Shown in pieces: positions 47,958 to 60,158 of a stretch of 64,000 bases of DNA. Position 1 is the first letter of the stretch; every line of letters begins with the position of its first letter. Source of the DNA: Rotaria sordida. Its lineage: Eukaryota > Rotifera > Eurotatoria > Philodinida > Philodinidae. The notes below the pieces were generated by a model. The model was not told the DNA's origin, made no database searches, and saw only the letters and a list, made by a program, of their open reading frames with translations. Location of the stretch: positions 72,238 to 136,237 of the forward strand of contig CAJNOL010000455.1 of NCBI GenBank assembly GCA_905250125.1, read 5' to 3'. Position numbers and translations under genes: made by a program.

Positions 47958-50317
47958 AACCGAGAAAAAAAGAAATAAAACTTCATTCTTAATTTATTCA
48001 TAGTCAGATCAAATATATGTCGAAACTACTATGGTTTTGTGCTTAAGTTCGATTATAAACAAATATCAACAATCCATTAAGTTTGTTGTATTTATCATTA
48101 TAAATGTAATTTGATGTATTTGGCGAGAGAGATAGAAATAATAAACGAAAAATCTATTCTGTGTCTATTCATTTTTGTGAATTCATAAAAAGAAAAATTA
48201 TATGAAGACAAATTATGCGAATCTTCGTTTTAATATGCGATCCAGAGAATTTATTGGAAAATATCAAATCGTTTTTTTTCAAAAAAAAACATAGCAAGGA
48301 AAATAAAAGTAATAATTAATTAAATAAAATCAAGTCTTTTGTTCTGCTCGTTGTATTACATAAATACAATAATTTTGTCGTATAAGATTTAGATACGTAA
48401 GTCAACGTTTTGTTGACGGGAAATTTGGATTGAAATAGTTTACAAATATAAATAAATCGATTAAACAAGTAATGCGCTGCAAATGTCGCTGACCTTCTAT
48501 TGAAAGGATATGGTGATGTTGGGCATATTGTATTCGAGCAGCGAACTAGACGAGCTAATAGACTCATATACATGTAAAAGAACAATATTAAAGGAGTAGC
48601 CTATGGATATGTATAATTTAGTATAATTATTTGTTTAATGACTCGTGTGGGAATTAATATAAAGCGATATTAAGAATCAAACTTGTCAGAAACCTTCTTC
48701 AACGAAATAATGATCATACTTGTATTAATTAGAAAATGACAGCTAATGTTGTTGATCTTCTGAATTTTGTCTTTGTTATTTCTCTTGTTTTTATTTTATT
48801 CATGTGAAAGATTTGATTTTGCTAAAGTTTATGAGAATTCGTAAAAGTCTTGCTTGAAATAGCATCATTAAAATTTGATGCATTGAAATTGATTAGAAAA
48901 GATGAATTTTAATGACGATTTTGCTTTTTTTTGTGTTCAAGCATGTTTATTTCGATTATTACTCATTGGTTTTTGATGTCTTTGAGAAATATATCAATGA
49001 TAAGGACCTGTCCATGTAACGGTATACCTGAGTGGATGAAGTTAACCTACTTAATTAACCGAAATCAATATAACCATCATGTAGAACGGTGATGATAACA
49101 TTACATACATGCATTTTTCACTCGCATAGTTTGAAGTTTTGGGTAGAAAAATAAATGTTACAAAGGATATATGTCTCAGAAGTCATAAAAGTCATATTTT
49201 ACTATTAGTTCTTAATTTCGAAGTTTTCGTATAAGCAAATATATCTTCTTCGAAATTTTTTACAAGAGCTAACGAGACTTTCTACAGAGTATACAATTGT
49301 GACAAAAGGCCTGCGTTTTGGTGCTTCTATAGATATTTATTTAAATATGTAAAGGTAACAAATTGATGAAGGTGATTCGATCAAGAAAATCTATTCTAAT
49401 TCGTTTTTAGCCAACAGCAAGTTTGGTCTGTATTTGAACAGATGATGTTCTGAATACACATTTTGGGCTCTATAGTATGGTCCGATTAGATAGTTTTATT
49501 AACATTCTAACTGGTCAGGAATACCGTGATGGAATTACCATGGAATGATTAAGCTTTTGCCACAAAACATTTGAATCGCCGTTTTTCTTTCAAGTTGTTA
49601 TCTTAAATAAATGTTTGACTCCAGAAAAGCAAATTTTGAGCCTTACTGCCTAATTGCAGCACAGATATACGACGATTTCGGTTATTGATTGAGCCTATTC
49701 TGAGATTGTACAGGTCCACATAAAGATAATCATAGGTGGCATATGAAAAGAAATAGCTTTTATGCAAGCAATTCTCTTTGTAATCATTGTTTTCCTATTC
49801 CTGTATTTTACAATTCTTCTAACGAAAAAACATATGCTGATGTGCTGTTCTATCACTGTAGTGAGATATGATACTTCTTTACTCAGTCAATAAATCTCGT
49901 TCATACTTTTCAGTAGAGATTTATTCGAATAAACCGATTGTTAGAAAAACTAGCAAAAACATCATTTGATTTCATGAAAAATCGTGACAGTATGTAATTA
50001 GTTGAGTAGGTAGATTAGTAGCATCAGTAGTAAACAGGAGACGAGAAGTGACCGAGACTGTCCAAAGAACCTGTGATAAGTCACGAAAACTCAATGAGCT
50101 ATATTTTTCGATCAGGAAAAGCCTATTTTGAGGAAATGATGATGTATAATGAAGTTTGATCACAAGCATTCGGAGCCGAGGAATCTGAATCCATATGGGT
50201 GACTTTCTGAAAATATCAAACTCAAAAATTTTAAGAAGTCATTAATACAATGAAATTCCTCGATCTCAAAAGCATTTTTTCAAACTTTATTCGAAATCAT
50301 TATTTTCTCGGAATAGA
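47958..50317. other. Intergenic, nothing recognised
   Basis: AT-rich with scattered short ORFs (48316-48585, 49972-50169) lacking motifs. Confidence 0.5.
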
Positions 50318-50434
50318 CTACTCCTCCTCATCAAACCAATCAAGCTCAGCAAATTCTCTGTTAGTAGTTACTTGATGTCCATAACAGTAATTGATCTCTT
50401 TAGCAGTAGGCGATGGATTGTCATAATGGCATTC
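50318..50434 (-). CDS. Orphan terminal exon, unidentified
   Basis: On the minus strand an acceptor-like GGAATTAG is followed by an open reading ECHYDNPSPTAKEINYCYGH, then QVTTNREFAELDWFDEEE and TAG. Composition is protein-like and ends in acidic residues, but no upstream exon was found in the next kilobase. It could be the last exon of a decayed gene or transposase. Confidence 0.35.
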   Translation of the reverse strand, partial: ECHYDNPSPTAKEINYCYGHQVTTNREFAELDWFDEEE

Positions 50435-51595
50435 CTAATTCCATATGCTCGTTGTTAAAAATGTGAAGAAAAATATAGTTTAGATTTTAGACTTTGTTTA
50501 TATTTTATGGTTTTAAATTACAGATTTTATATTATTAGAAAGATATTTTAAACTGATTCTCTTAGTTGTCTCTCTTTATGAAATAAGTCTTTTAATTACG
50601 ATGTACTACTACACAATTTTCTGAAGAAAATTAATGTTAAACAAACATCATCATTTTTAAAATGTGATACCATCACAGCGATTTTTTCGGCCTATAAAAT
50701 TAGTATTACATTTTTTTCAAATGTTCTTTTTTTTGTACACATAGCTCGTTATCTGAGCTATAACTTTTCTAGAGAAAGTTTTTTTCATTAAATTGATAGT
50801 TGAGCTAAGGTTTTTTTTTTCATTCTTTGAGCAACAGTCTAAATTCAAGTCCATTTTTGGTGATTCTATTACGTACCTATATGTAAGTCATAAAGCAAGT
50901 ATGAAAATTGATAATTTTATGAAACTTTCAACATTTGTAGAGGAATCCGATTTTTATAACTTGTGAACATTTTAGGCTTATCTAGTTTCATTTCATTGAG
51001 ATATTGAAAGTGTAAGGTAAAAAAAAAGTGATTCCATCACGTTTCGACAAGTCGTGAAGTGCTTTGAGAGAAAATTAGATTAAAATCGATTTTGATTCAT
51101 TTAAAATTATTAATCCATTAAGAACAAATAGTAATATATTTATGCCATTGAGTTATCTCCAAATGTATTTAATTGATATTTCGTCCTTCATAGAATGAAC
51201 AATAGCGATATTTTTAAGGTTTATTTTTTCCAGCGAACATGTGCAATCTTCAACACAGTTCGTATAGAACAAGTCAGTGAATCATGTATTCTGTTATATC
51301 CTACAGGAGTACGCTGTCCTGTTTGGAGCCTTACTTTGAAACAATATTAATTGTTGAAAAAGAAATCAAATGACATCAATAGATATGGATATAATAAACG
51401 AAATGATTTTATTACAACGTATATACAATGAAGCTTATTTTTATACTCAAGATGAAAAGTTAATTTGATTAACGATTTAATTATCGATTTCAATTGGACA
51501 TGTTAAAAAAATAAGAATGTTTTCTAATTTTTCTGTTTATTAAAACAAAAAAAAAATAATGTTCAAGTTGAATATATCAGCGTAAAAAATGTAAT
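50435..51595. other. Intergenic, nothing recognised
   Basis: AT-rich spacer; no ORF or repeat supported. Confidence 0.5.
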
Positions 51596-53644
51596 CTACC
51601 ACCATAAATAGACTCGTCGATTGATACCTTTTATGGTGAAGTCATCAAGAAGTTTTTCTTTTTGGATCAGAAGTCTCATATTCTCTACCATATGTTTATG
51701 ATGTTTTGAAATACATAATAAAGATAAATGACGAGTATTTTTATCACGGTTCGATAATAAAAATCGTGTTACAGATTTCAAATCTTGCTCATTTAAATTA
51801 ATTGTAAGATATGCTAATCGAGGAACAAGATTAATCAGTAATTCAAGTTTTTCTAATGTAATGTTTTGATTAATTGTCACATTTTTTATAGTATTCGTGA
51901 TGGATACGATTGAAAATATTGGATTTTGTTGAATCGAAGCAGGATCTAACCGAAAAAGTGATATCGAATTAAGTTTCAGTGTATGAAGACGTGGCGTAGA
52001 ACCAAGTAGTTCGATTACTTTCTTAAAAGATAAATGATGGTAGTCAAGAGATAGTGTAGAGAGTTGTTTTAAAGGAATAATACGACTGAGATCTGTTACA
52101 ATCGAATTACGACATATATTAAACGTTTCGAAGAGAGTTAATTCAGTAGCATTTCGAAAGTTACCCATGAATGTTTCCATAGCATTTGTGTCATGGATAC
52201 AAATATGTTGAGCTCGATTATCTATAGTTTCAAGACCATGAAGTTCAATATTTTCTCCTAAGATACGACACAAATCATAATATTTTCTCCTGTAAAATAA
52301 AATTTACATGAATATGACTATTGTAAACAAATGAATTTATCTCTACCTATATGGATTTGTCGAATAGAAAGTGAGAATACCATAATGTTTCTTCGTATAC
52401 CATTGACTTTCAAAGAACCATTGTCGTTTTATCCAAAATGATGAATTGAACATATTGATGTGAGTTTCATATGTTAATGTATCATCTTTATAATCATATA
52501 TGTGATCTTGATGTTGAAAATCAAAGATACGTAGATTTAACATATGAGTTGATATTAATCGCTCCCAACGATTACCATTTAAATATTCTGTATTCGATAA
52601 ATGAACCGATTGACAACGTACATAAATACGTAAAATTTCAACTTTATGAAAAAAATCTTTAGTTATTGATTCAAAATCTTCAAAATGAACTGCATACAAT
52701 CTAAGAGACACATGTGTCAAATAATTTAAAGTAATCGATTTCGTCAATGTTCGATCGTGTGAAAACCCATATAAATTGTTCAATGATAAACGACGTAATT
52801 GAGGAACACATGATAATAAATTATCAAGTTGATTAATCAAAATCTGATCGTTAATGACAAGATGTTCGATAAGACTGAATTCATTTGTAGGTAAATGCAA
52901 ATGTTTTCGCTCTCGTAATATATTAAAGAACATTTGACAATACTTCAATGCAGGTAAACGAAATATTTTTTGATAAATACCATTTTGATTTTTAATAGTA
53001 TCAATAGATATAATGATTAATAAGGATAACATAGGTAAAGAAGATAAATGATTTATAATTTGTTTAATATACTTCGATTCAATATTAGTTATAATTAATG
53101 ATTCAAGTCGAGTTAAATTTGTTATTATTGGAAATAATAACAAAGTCATATCAGTTGCAAATGGATTTGATAGTCGTAATGTTTTAATTCGATGAGTTTG
53201 ATGCATGATAAAATGTGTTAAATAACGTTGACATTTAGATTTTGATATAGATGAAATGTTAATTTTAATTGAAAGATTTGAATGAATAAAAAGATCTTGA
53301 AATCGTTTACTGAGATCGTAAAAAGTTTCAAATACATGATAAAAATCGAGATATTCAAATATTTCATAAATAAGTTCATTGGAGAGATCTTCAAAAGTAG
53401 TAATGGAATCTCTTGTTAAACTGAAAAATAAAAAATAATTATTAAGAAAAAACAAAAACAACGACATAATTTATTTCTTGTACACTAACCAGTTACTTCG
53501 CAAATTTTGTGGTACTAGAAAAATAAAAGAAAAGAAAAACATCGACACAAAAATCCAAATAGAACTATTACTTCTTATTTTTATCCGTTTGATATTGTGG
53601 TAATCATTATTATGGTTGTTTTGTGATCGTTTTCTTTGTTCCAT
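51596..53644 (-). CDS. F-box protein with leucine-rich tail (second copy type)
   Basis: Starts at ATG 53644 (MEQRKRSQNNHNN), a basic, nuclear-localisation-like head. A 57-bp intron-like piece (GTAATAG...TTCTAG) within the head keeps frame either way. The next junction is AACTG|GTTAGTG to acceptor TTTTTCAG at 53421. Exon 53420-52347 holds the F-box (TFEDLSNELIYEIFEYLDFY, HVFETFYDLSKRFQDLF) and LRR-like segments. The last exon 52289-51596 continues the leucine-rich pattern to a stop after YLWW. About 640 residues, no lesion seen. Like the gene at 3826-5554 it should act as an SCF substrate receptor; the two share layout but are clearly diverged. Confidence 0.85.
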
Positions 53645-53945
53645 ATAAGATATCAATTGAAAAAATCTATAACAGTGAATAAAGTATAATTTACATGAGA
53701 TATTTCATTAAAATATTTGTCATTGCAACAAAAGACTATGCATATGTACTTTTAATAACATGTCATTTTGCCCAACGGTAACGCCCATAATACGAAACAA
53801 ACACAAAATACAATCACATAGGAGATAGAGAAAAAAATTTTTTTTATGACAAAAAAAAAGGAAAGAACAACCAATTGTATGAATCATTTCGAATCAAACT
53901 CACAAAGAGACCGAACTTTAGATCATAAAATGATATTATAGCTAT
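53645..53945. other. Spacer between F-box gene and MULE
   Basis: AT-rich; should contain the promoter of the minus-strand F-box gene. No specific site recognised. Confidence 0.4.
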
Positions 53946-55555
53946 CGTCCCATTTCGTCGACACGCCCTTAATTGTCCCGTTTCGTCGACAGCTTTTCTT
54001 CCCTTGATAGACTGGATTCTAATGATTAAGCGTTCGGTCGACTAGTTAAGGCTCAATTAGTGAATCACATAATGAATACTTACTATTTGTAGAAAATGAG
54101 AAGGTTTGCAGAAATGAATCACTACTAGTGTTTTACAGGTGATAATCCAACCGAATAAAAATATATCAGTAAGATGGTTCACAATGATTTATTTCGATTA
54201 GAAAACATAATTTCGATTGGATGAAATTGATGAGTCATAATGTCAAGGGAATCAACATAACTTCAGAGATTTCTCTATTTCTGTATTTATCCGAATTGAT
54301 TGCACAAACTTGAATTAATAATGTACACAAATATACAAACCCAAAAAGGCTAAAAACTGTTTAATTTACAATAATTATCGTTACCTATGTGATCATATTC
54401 GAAATACTAATACTTACTGGGGTTGTGAAAACTGGAGTGAGTGTTCCGAACATCTCACTCAAAAAGCTGGCCAAAGTCCGATTGTAACTGTACCGCATAA
54501 TTATCAACCAGACGAACAAAAAAAACAAACAAGAAATATTTATAACACATTTAAAATAACAAAAATGTGAAGATACAAAGCCAAATCAGAAAAATCTATC
54601 GTGATGAAATTATTAATCAATATACAACTGAACATGATACTGTTTGCAGCTTACCTCAATTCCATTTCATCAAATCAAAAATTCACTCTACCAAGCGAAG
54701 AACGTAAAGTATCTTCCACTTCTTAAATCCATTGAACATCTTTCAATTGAAGGTAGTAGTTTTATATAAGAAGTAACTATAATTTTCTTCATGAGTCCAT
54801 TGCTCGTGTTGCAGGGAAGTGGTGGATGGCAGTAAGTGGAGATGATTTTACAGTAATTGATAATAATAATCCACGTTACTTTGTCTTTGACACTTTGGAA
54901 TCACCAAAGATATCATGTTTCTATAATCATATATTTGCAGACGGAACATTCAAATCTTCGTCTTCACCATTCACACTAACTTTACAGCATTCATATTGAA
55001 TCACCTGTATTAAATACCATTATTTCAGTAATTTATTTATTGTTACCAGATAAACTTAAAACAATGTATACCATATTTTTCAATGATTTAAGAATTGCTA
55101 GTGTTAAATATGATTTTATTCTAAATCCTAAATTAATCATTGTGGATTTCTAACAAGGCTGTTTAAGTTCATCAAAGAACGTGCTTCCCAATGCTGACAT
55201 AAATGGATGCAACTTTCACTTCAATAGATATATTTATAAGAAAATTGTAGATTTAGGATAGCAACAATAATGTTATTCGTCTTTGGATGATGGTCCAAAT
55301 TCAATCAAAGCTTTTTCTCAACAAACATGTGCATTAGCTTTTATTCCTGTTTCGAGCATTGATTATTTATTGTGTAACATAATGGACGCCTTTGATCATA
55401 CTCCATGAGTTTATGAATCATGATAATTTATTTCCAAGGAGAATATGGAATTATTACTCCTTTTATGGTCTTAGGACAGATAATAGATTAGAACGCTGGT
55501 ACCATTGGCTGAACTCAAATGTTGGTACAACGAATCTGAACTTGCATGTGGTTAA

Positions 55556-56038
55556 CAAAAAATATAATAATAAGACCTAGAGCAACGATAAAATTTAATA
55601 TATAAATCAACAATTGCTTTATTTTATAATGAAAATCAATGATGACATAAAATGTCAAATTATGAGAAGAAAAAAAGTTGGTGAAGGTGATATTGGTTTA
55701 TTTGATTCTGCTATAGGTGGTACAGGTCTTACAGTATCTCGTGGTCATGTTCCTGGTCGTGTTAAAAATTCTTATATATGTCGTACAAGTCGTACAACAG
55801 TTATTAAATTTATTATTATATTTTTTCTTATTACATCAATCATGTTCCGAAGATGGTCTCAACATGGACGAAAATTCAACAATTAATATGATTATTATAT
55901 TAAACATAAATAAAAAATTTTTTCCTTCTCATAGTTTGACATTTTATGTCATCATTGATTTTCATTATAAAATAAATCAATTGTTGATTTATGTATTAAA
56001 TTTTTTCGTTGCTCTAGGTCTTATTATTATATTTTTTG
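55556..56038. mobile_element. TTAA-flanked fold-back element nested in the MULE
   Basis: Flanked by TTAA at 55552-55555 and 56039-56042. The arms of about 125 bases are about 95% alike in inverted orientation (CAAAAAATATAATAATAAG at the left end, its inverse at the right end). The loop of about 235 bases holds most of a small ORF. MULE transposase homology stops at the left TTAA and resumes after the right one, so this is a clean nested insertion. TTAA suggests piggyBac-type mobilisation. It shares the target, not the sequence, with the element at 17590. Confidence 0.85.
55614..55886 (+). CDS. Small membrane-protein ORF carried by fold-back element
   Basis: 90 residues if started at 55614, or 74 from the later ATG in the left arm. 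Most of it sits in the loop of the fold-back. The N-terminal part is soluble and Gly-rich (EGDIGLFDSAIGGTGLTVSR, then GHVPGRVKNSYICRTSR). It is followed by one strong membrane helix (TVIKFIIIFFLITSIMF) and a basic tail (RRWSQHGRKFNN). It is too short for a transposase and matches nothing I know. It could be a captured exon or chance. The intact frame across the loop is the only evidence for coding. Confidence 0.35.
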   Translation: MLYFIMKINDDIKCQIMRRKKVGEGDIGLFDSAIGGTGLTVSRGHVPGRVKNSYICRTSRTTVIKFIIIFFLITSIMFRRWSQHGRKFNN

Positions 56039-56739
56039 TTAAAATAAATCCATGTTTTAATGTTATTCTTTATTGTTTTTATGTGGTTCTCAAAGAATTA
56101 AAAAACAATTACATTTTCAATATGGCAACTCTTACAACAAGTACAGCAGCAGGAAAATAAACATCCACAAAAGAAACAATATATCATTTGAAATAGAAGA
56201 ATTATTAATTTAATGGATCGTCTTGCCAAAGATTTGTTGGTATTAAATAGTTATTTTATAAAGATCAGCAAAACAATTGAAAAACAAATTTCATTTGACT
56301 TTGGAGTTAAGAATAATGAAAATTCATCAAAATCATTTTTAAAAATGCTATTAGTCATATTTCTAGGTTGAATTTTAATGATCATACAATAATTCTTGCT
56401 GTTTCCTGTTAACTGCTTCTTATCTAGTCAACCAAACCTTAATTATTAGGAAGCGGTCTATCAAAGGAAGAAAAAGTAGTTGACGGAACGGGAAATTTCT
56501 CTAACTGATCTTAATTAGTCGACTAAACGGGATCGAACCAAATCATATATTTGATTTTCATTTATTTTGTTTATATTTAAAACAAACTGATGAATTTAGT
56601 TGAACAAATTAGAAGAAAAAATGCTATTCTTATTAACTATCAAATATTTTATGTTCGAAATGATCACATTAAGTAATATAAGTTATCTATAATTCAGATA
56701 ATGTTTGAAGAGTATTTAATATTTATAGATAAGATACCA

Positions 56740-58482
56740 TCACAGCTCGAGCAGCTTCATGTCGATCTGACCAGCGAGTTTTGGATAAATCTTTCATCCA
56801 TAGACCTTAATAGACTGGATATTTAGACACCTTGGTAATCGAGTAATACTTACCATAACTTGTTTGATTTAATTGTTGACAAAGTAGCGAATATTGTTTG
56901 ATACTACCGGTGAAAAAATTATACCGTCCTTGGAAAATACCAAAGTAATTAACATAATCAATATGAATACAAGTACAATGTTGAATAACTAAATTTGACG
57001 AACGTATACTACAACGTATATACATGATTGATCTGTTTAAGTATTAACTTAAACATGCCTGTACTCCCAGATTTTTTTCGGACATATTCGAGGCATTATC
57101 ATACGATTGAGCTTTAATTTTATTAGTGGAAATGCCATATTTTTTAACTGTTGTTTTAACTGTTGTACATTTTTGACAAATCGTATAATAATTGTATAAA
57201 TTTCTTTGTGTGACCTGTCCATTGTAGAATCGGTAGTAATTGAAATAAACGATGCCTTATTGATGTCTTTTAAAATGAATTTGTGAACAATAGTACCATG
57301 TAATTCGATAAATTCATTTTGTGAATCATGATGAAGGTAACTGGCCTACAATTAAAATATTTTAGTCGAATTAAGGAAACCTCGTATTGAACCATCCTCA
57401 CATGATATAGTCGTAAGCTGGAACCGTTGAACCACTGGTCAAGTACTGGATCACAACAACGTATTACATTAACACCAGCAATAAAGTTACCTAGATTGAT
57501 AAGATTTAGAGAACATGAAATTTCGTTAAAATCAATTTTTTACACTACATCTTCAGATTCTGCAATTCCTTGAAATGCTAGTGATTGTCTACTAGGAAAT
57601 CGAGCAACATCAAGTAAGATTAAAACTATTTTTTCAATTTAATTTTAACACTCCGTCTCGTTTTTTATCAGTTATTCTTCGACGAGCATTTAACATTAAA
57701 TCAATGTTGATTTTTTTTTGAGCAAAACTTAGTAATCGATTTTCAGCCGTAATGAGAGAGAGATTTGAAATATTTCATCAATTTTCCGTCGGTATCTGAA
57801 ATAAAGAGGACAGCATAAAGTGTTTCATATTTTTTGTTTTTCTATCAGTTTTGCTATCTGTCATTTTCGGTAATTATGTTGTTGGTCGAAAAATCTTCGT
57901 CGAAAGGCACTTGGTTGAAAACTTTTCGTCGACATGGTACTCTGTCGACAAGCAGGGGTGTGGGTGGGTGTGGATGTAGATGTGGGTATGAGTGTATCTC
58001 TTTTCCACCCATACCCACCTACCCCACACCCCATCCTACACACTCACACTCACACTCTGTTCACACGTTGAAAATAATGATTGCAGTTCTTGCAATTCAT
58101 TAACAATGTTCGGCGTACCATGAGTTTCATTTGTATCGACCAGATTAGGTTCTGTCAAATCATACATAGATTCAGTTATCGTCGTCAGTAGTTCTTCTAC
58201 AATCTCTGGAAAACAGAAATAATTAATTAATAAAAATCGTTCCGATTTTTTGTAGAGAAAATTACTTCCAGACAAGGAGAGTGATGACGATGCCGCAGCG
58301 TTTGTTATTACAGATGTAGCTACCATGATTGTTCATTGCGAATCGTTTACTGGTATGTATTGTAAATCATTTTCATTAGAAGCTTCGTTTACAATCTCAG
58401 TTCGTATCTGTGTTTTTCTTTTCAGCCAGTTTTGTAAGAAATTATTATTTGAGTTATTTCTTTTCTCACCTTTGTTAGACAT
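56740..58482 (-). pseudogene. hAT-type (DUF4371/TTF-like) transposase relic
   Basis: Starts MSNKGEKRNNSNNNFLQNWL at 58482. Then ENDLQYIPVNDSQ and a stop, ATSVITNAAASSSLSLSG, and EIVEELLTTITESMYDL after a short intron. Downstream come LLDVARFPSRQSLAFQG (about 57600), GVNVIRCCDPVLDQW, EFIELHGTIVHKFILKDINK, ASFISITTDSTMDRSHKEIY, AQSYDNASNMS, and FQGRYNFFTGSIKQYSLL with SKTRWSDRHEAARAV at the end (about 56740). These follow the order of DUF4371-bearing hAT transposases. Stops and frame changes are common, and a telomere-like hairpin at 57953-58066 splits it. The C-terminal dimerisation region is absent. Confidence 0.8.
57953..58066. repeat. Telomere-like fold-back inside the hAT relic
   Basis: GGGGTGTGGGTGGGTGTGGA on the left, then TTCCACCCATACCCACCTAC and CCCACACCCCATCC on the right, ending in CACACTCACACTCACACTC. 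The left flank has TTCGTCGAAAGGCACTTGG and CGTCGACATGGTACTCTGTC. The transposase reading is interrupted on both sides of it, which suggests insertion after or during the hAT's decay. Confidence 0.75.
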
Positions 58483-59544
58483 TTTTACTTAATATACAGT
58501 TTGAATATGAAGGAAATATCGCAATACTTTTCAAGTTATCTATTCAAAAAGACTAAAAGCGAGTGAGAGTGTATGCATTCGGTTTAGTAAATTGACCAAA
58601 GAGTATTGTCATGCTTTGATTCAATTAAGCTGATTGTAGCTTACAATCACTGTAAAAGTGTAATCAAATAACGTATATGTGTCGGTCTTTTTTCTTTTTT
58701 CTTCGTGCCTTTTTTCTCCTTGAACGTTGGAATGCAAAAATAACAGATACCATTATGTAATTTTCGTAGCTAAAAATTTCAAAATTCGCATTTCTTGGGA
58801 GATATACACTTCCCTTCCCCACATCTCCACTTTCGCAGTCACTGAGCAGTAAACTTTAAAAATAAAAGATTTTAAAAATGTCTTGATAACAATAGAAGAG
58901 TTGGCGATAATGCCACTGTTACTTGGGTATAATTTCATGCATATATAAACAGTAAAAAGAAAAAATCTTGAATCTAAGTTCTTAAGAGTCAGTTTCTGAG
59001 AGACTCAAACATCGACGATGGAGTTCCAGTTCAGAATTCGCTAATTTTTTTATGTGCTGTAGAGGATAGTGAATTTAGTATTCCCTGAAATTTTCAGCTC
59101 GCTTTTGATTCCTCTTTCCTACACACATAATCAAAATACTAACGGAATTTCTGATAATTTTTAATAATGATTTTTTGTCAATTTTTTGATGACTTTCTTA
59201 GTAAAATTGACTTTCGCATTTCAATTTGTGAGATTTTTGACTTCTCGGTTTTTTAACTATAACTGTTAAGGTATTGTTCTTCTGCACACAAAATTTCAGG
59301 AGTTTTCACCAATCCTGTAAGGACTTTTGCAATGCCATTTAATAAGTCTTTTTTTACTCTTTTTTTCTGTTTTGTCACCAAAATGTTGATCAATCGCATT
59401 TTATGTATCAGCCATCAATCGCTCTGATATCTCTGCCAATGAAAGAATACATCAAGTTATATCACCTAGGATATTTTACAACTCTTCCCTTTAGAAAAAT
59501 GAAACACTTTTGATTAAAGCGGTCTATTTCTTATTATTTATGAG
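58483..59544. other. Intergenic, nothing recognised
   Basis: AT-rich; may contain the 5' end of the hAT element, but no terminal repeat was identified. Confidence 0.4.
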
Positions 59545-59700
59545 ATATGTGGGTGTGGTTGACAATCACACGAAGTTGTACCCAGATACCAGGCACCCAC
59601 CCACACCCACACCCTCATAAGTAGCTTGGATTCTAAAATTCTCTTACGAAACACATCCGCACTGACGTCCATCGACATCCTCCCACGCCCACACCCTAGA
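59545..59700. repeat. Telomere-like fold-back
   Basis: TGTGGGTGTGGTTGACAATC is followed by GGCACCCACCCACACCCACA at about 59590, and further C-rich pieces CCTCCCACGCCCACACCC near 59680. Same GT-arm then CA-arm order as the others. Confidence 0.7.
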
Positions 59701-60158
59701 TGTCTTCTTTTCCAGTTGGGCATAATATTTTGCCAGAATTGATTTCTTATGAACCTTCGAACTATGACAGAGCTCGACACGCTTTAGAAAAATGCTCAAG
59801 AGATTCTTCCTCTACATCTCACAGGAGGTGTAAAAGGAATTTGTTTTTTCCGAGAGTGACGTTTTTGCTTGTATTCTATTAGAGTGTCACTATTAGGGAC
59901 ATTAATTTGTCTTAGTGTCGTTATTAGGGAATCTGCTCCTACTAATGACGAATGTAGCAGCTAATTGTAGATCGCTGCTTTCTTCGTCATTGTATGATGG
60001 AGAAAGGCCGCGAGCATGTCATTCCTAATGTGCAGTTGATATTTGCACACAATTTTGACTCTAAACATGAGAAATTGGTTAAACAAGTATCAGTCTCGAT
60101 TCAAGTTTTTTTTTCTATTTATTCAATTGAACGGTTAGTATCAAACGTTGCATGTTAT
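59701..60158. other. Intergenic, nothing recognised
   Basis: Short ORFs (59700-59882, 59994-60212) have no motif. TGTCACTATTAGGG/TGTCGTTATTAGGG at 59884-59930 is a short tandem pair. Confidence 0.45.

Larger units (their letters stand above)
53946..56535 (+). mobile_element. Mutator-like (MULE) DNA transposon relic with long TIRs
   Basis: Terminal inverted repeats of about 100 bases: left 53946-54045 and right 56424-56535. Shared blocks are GTCCCGTTTCGTC, TTTTCTTCC, TTGATAGAC and GGTCGACTAG. The left TIR also has a short internal duplication of GTCCCATTTCGTCGACA. Inside, in order, are a FLYWCH-type zinc finger (YLCDHIRNTNTYWGCENWSE), QYTTEHDTVCSLPQFHF, the transposase core IFADGTFKSSSSPFTLTLQH, VIYLLLPDKLKTMY, ACALAFIPVSSIDYLL-like and RLERWYHWLNSNVGTTNLNL. 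After an insertion, FSIWQLLQQVQQQENKHPQ ends the C-terminus. Many stops and frame changes make it inactive. No 9-bp target duplication was found. Confidence 0.85.

Noticed and set aside
57834-58103. Gly/Cys-rich 89-residue ORF and its antisense partner
   Set aside because: Made by the telomere-like hairpin inside the hAT relic.
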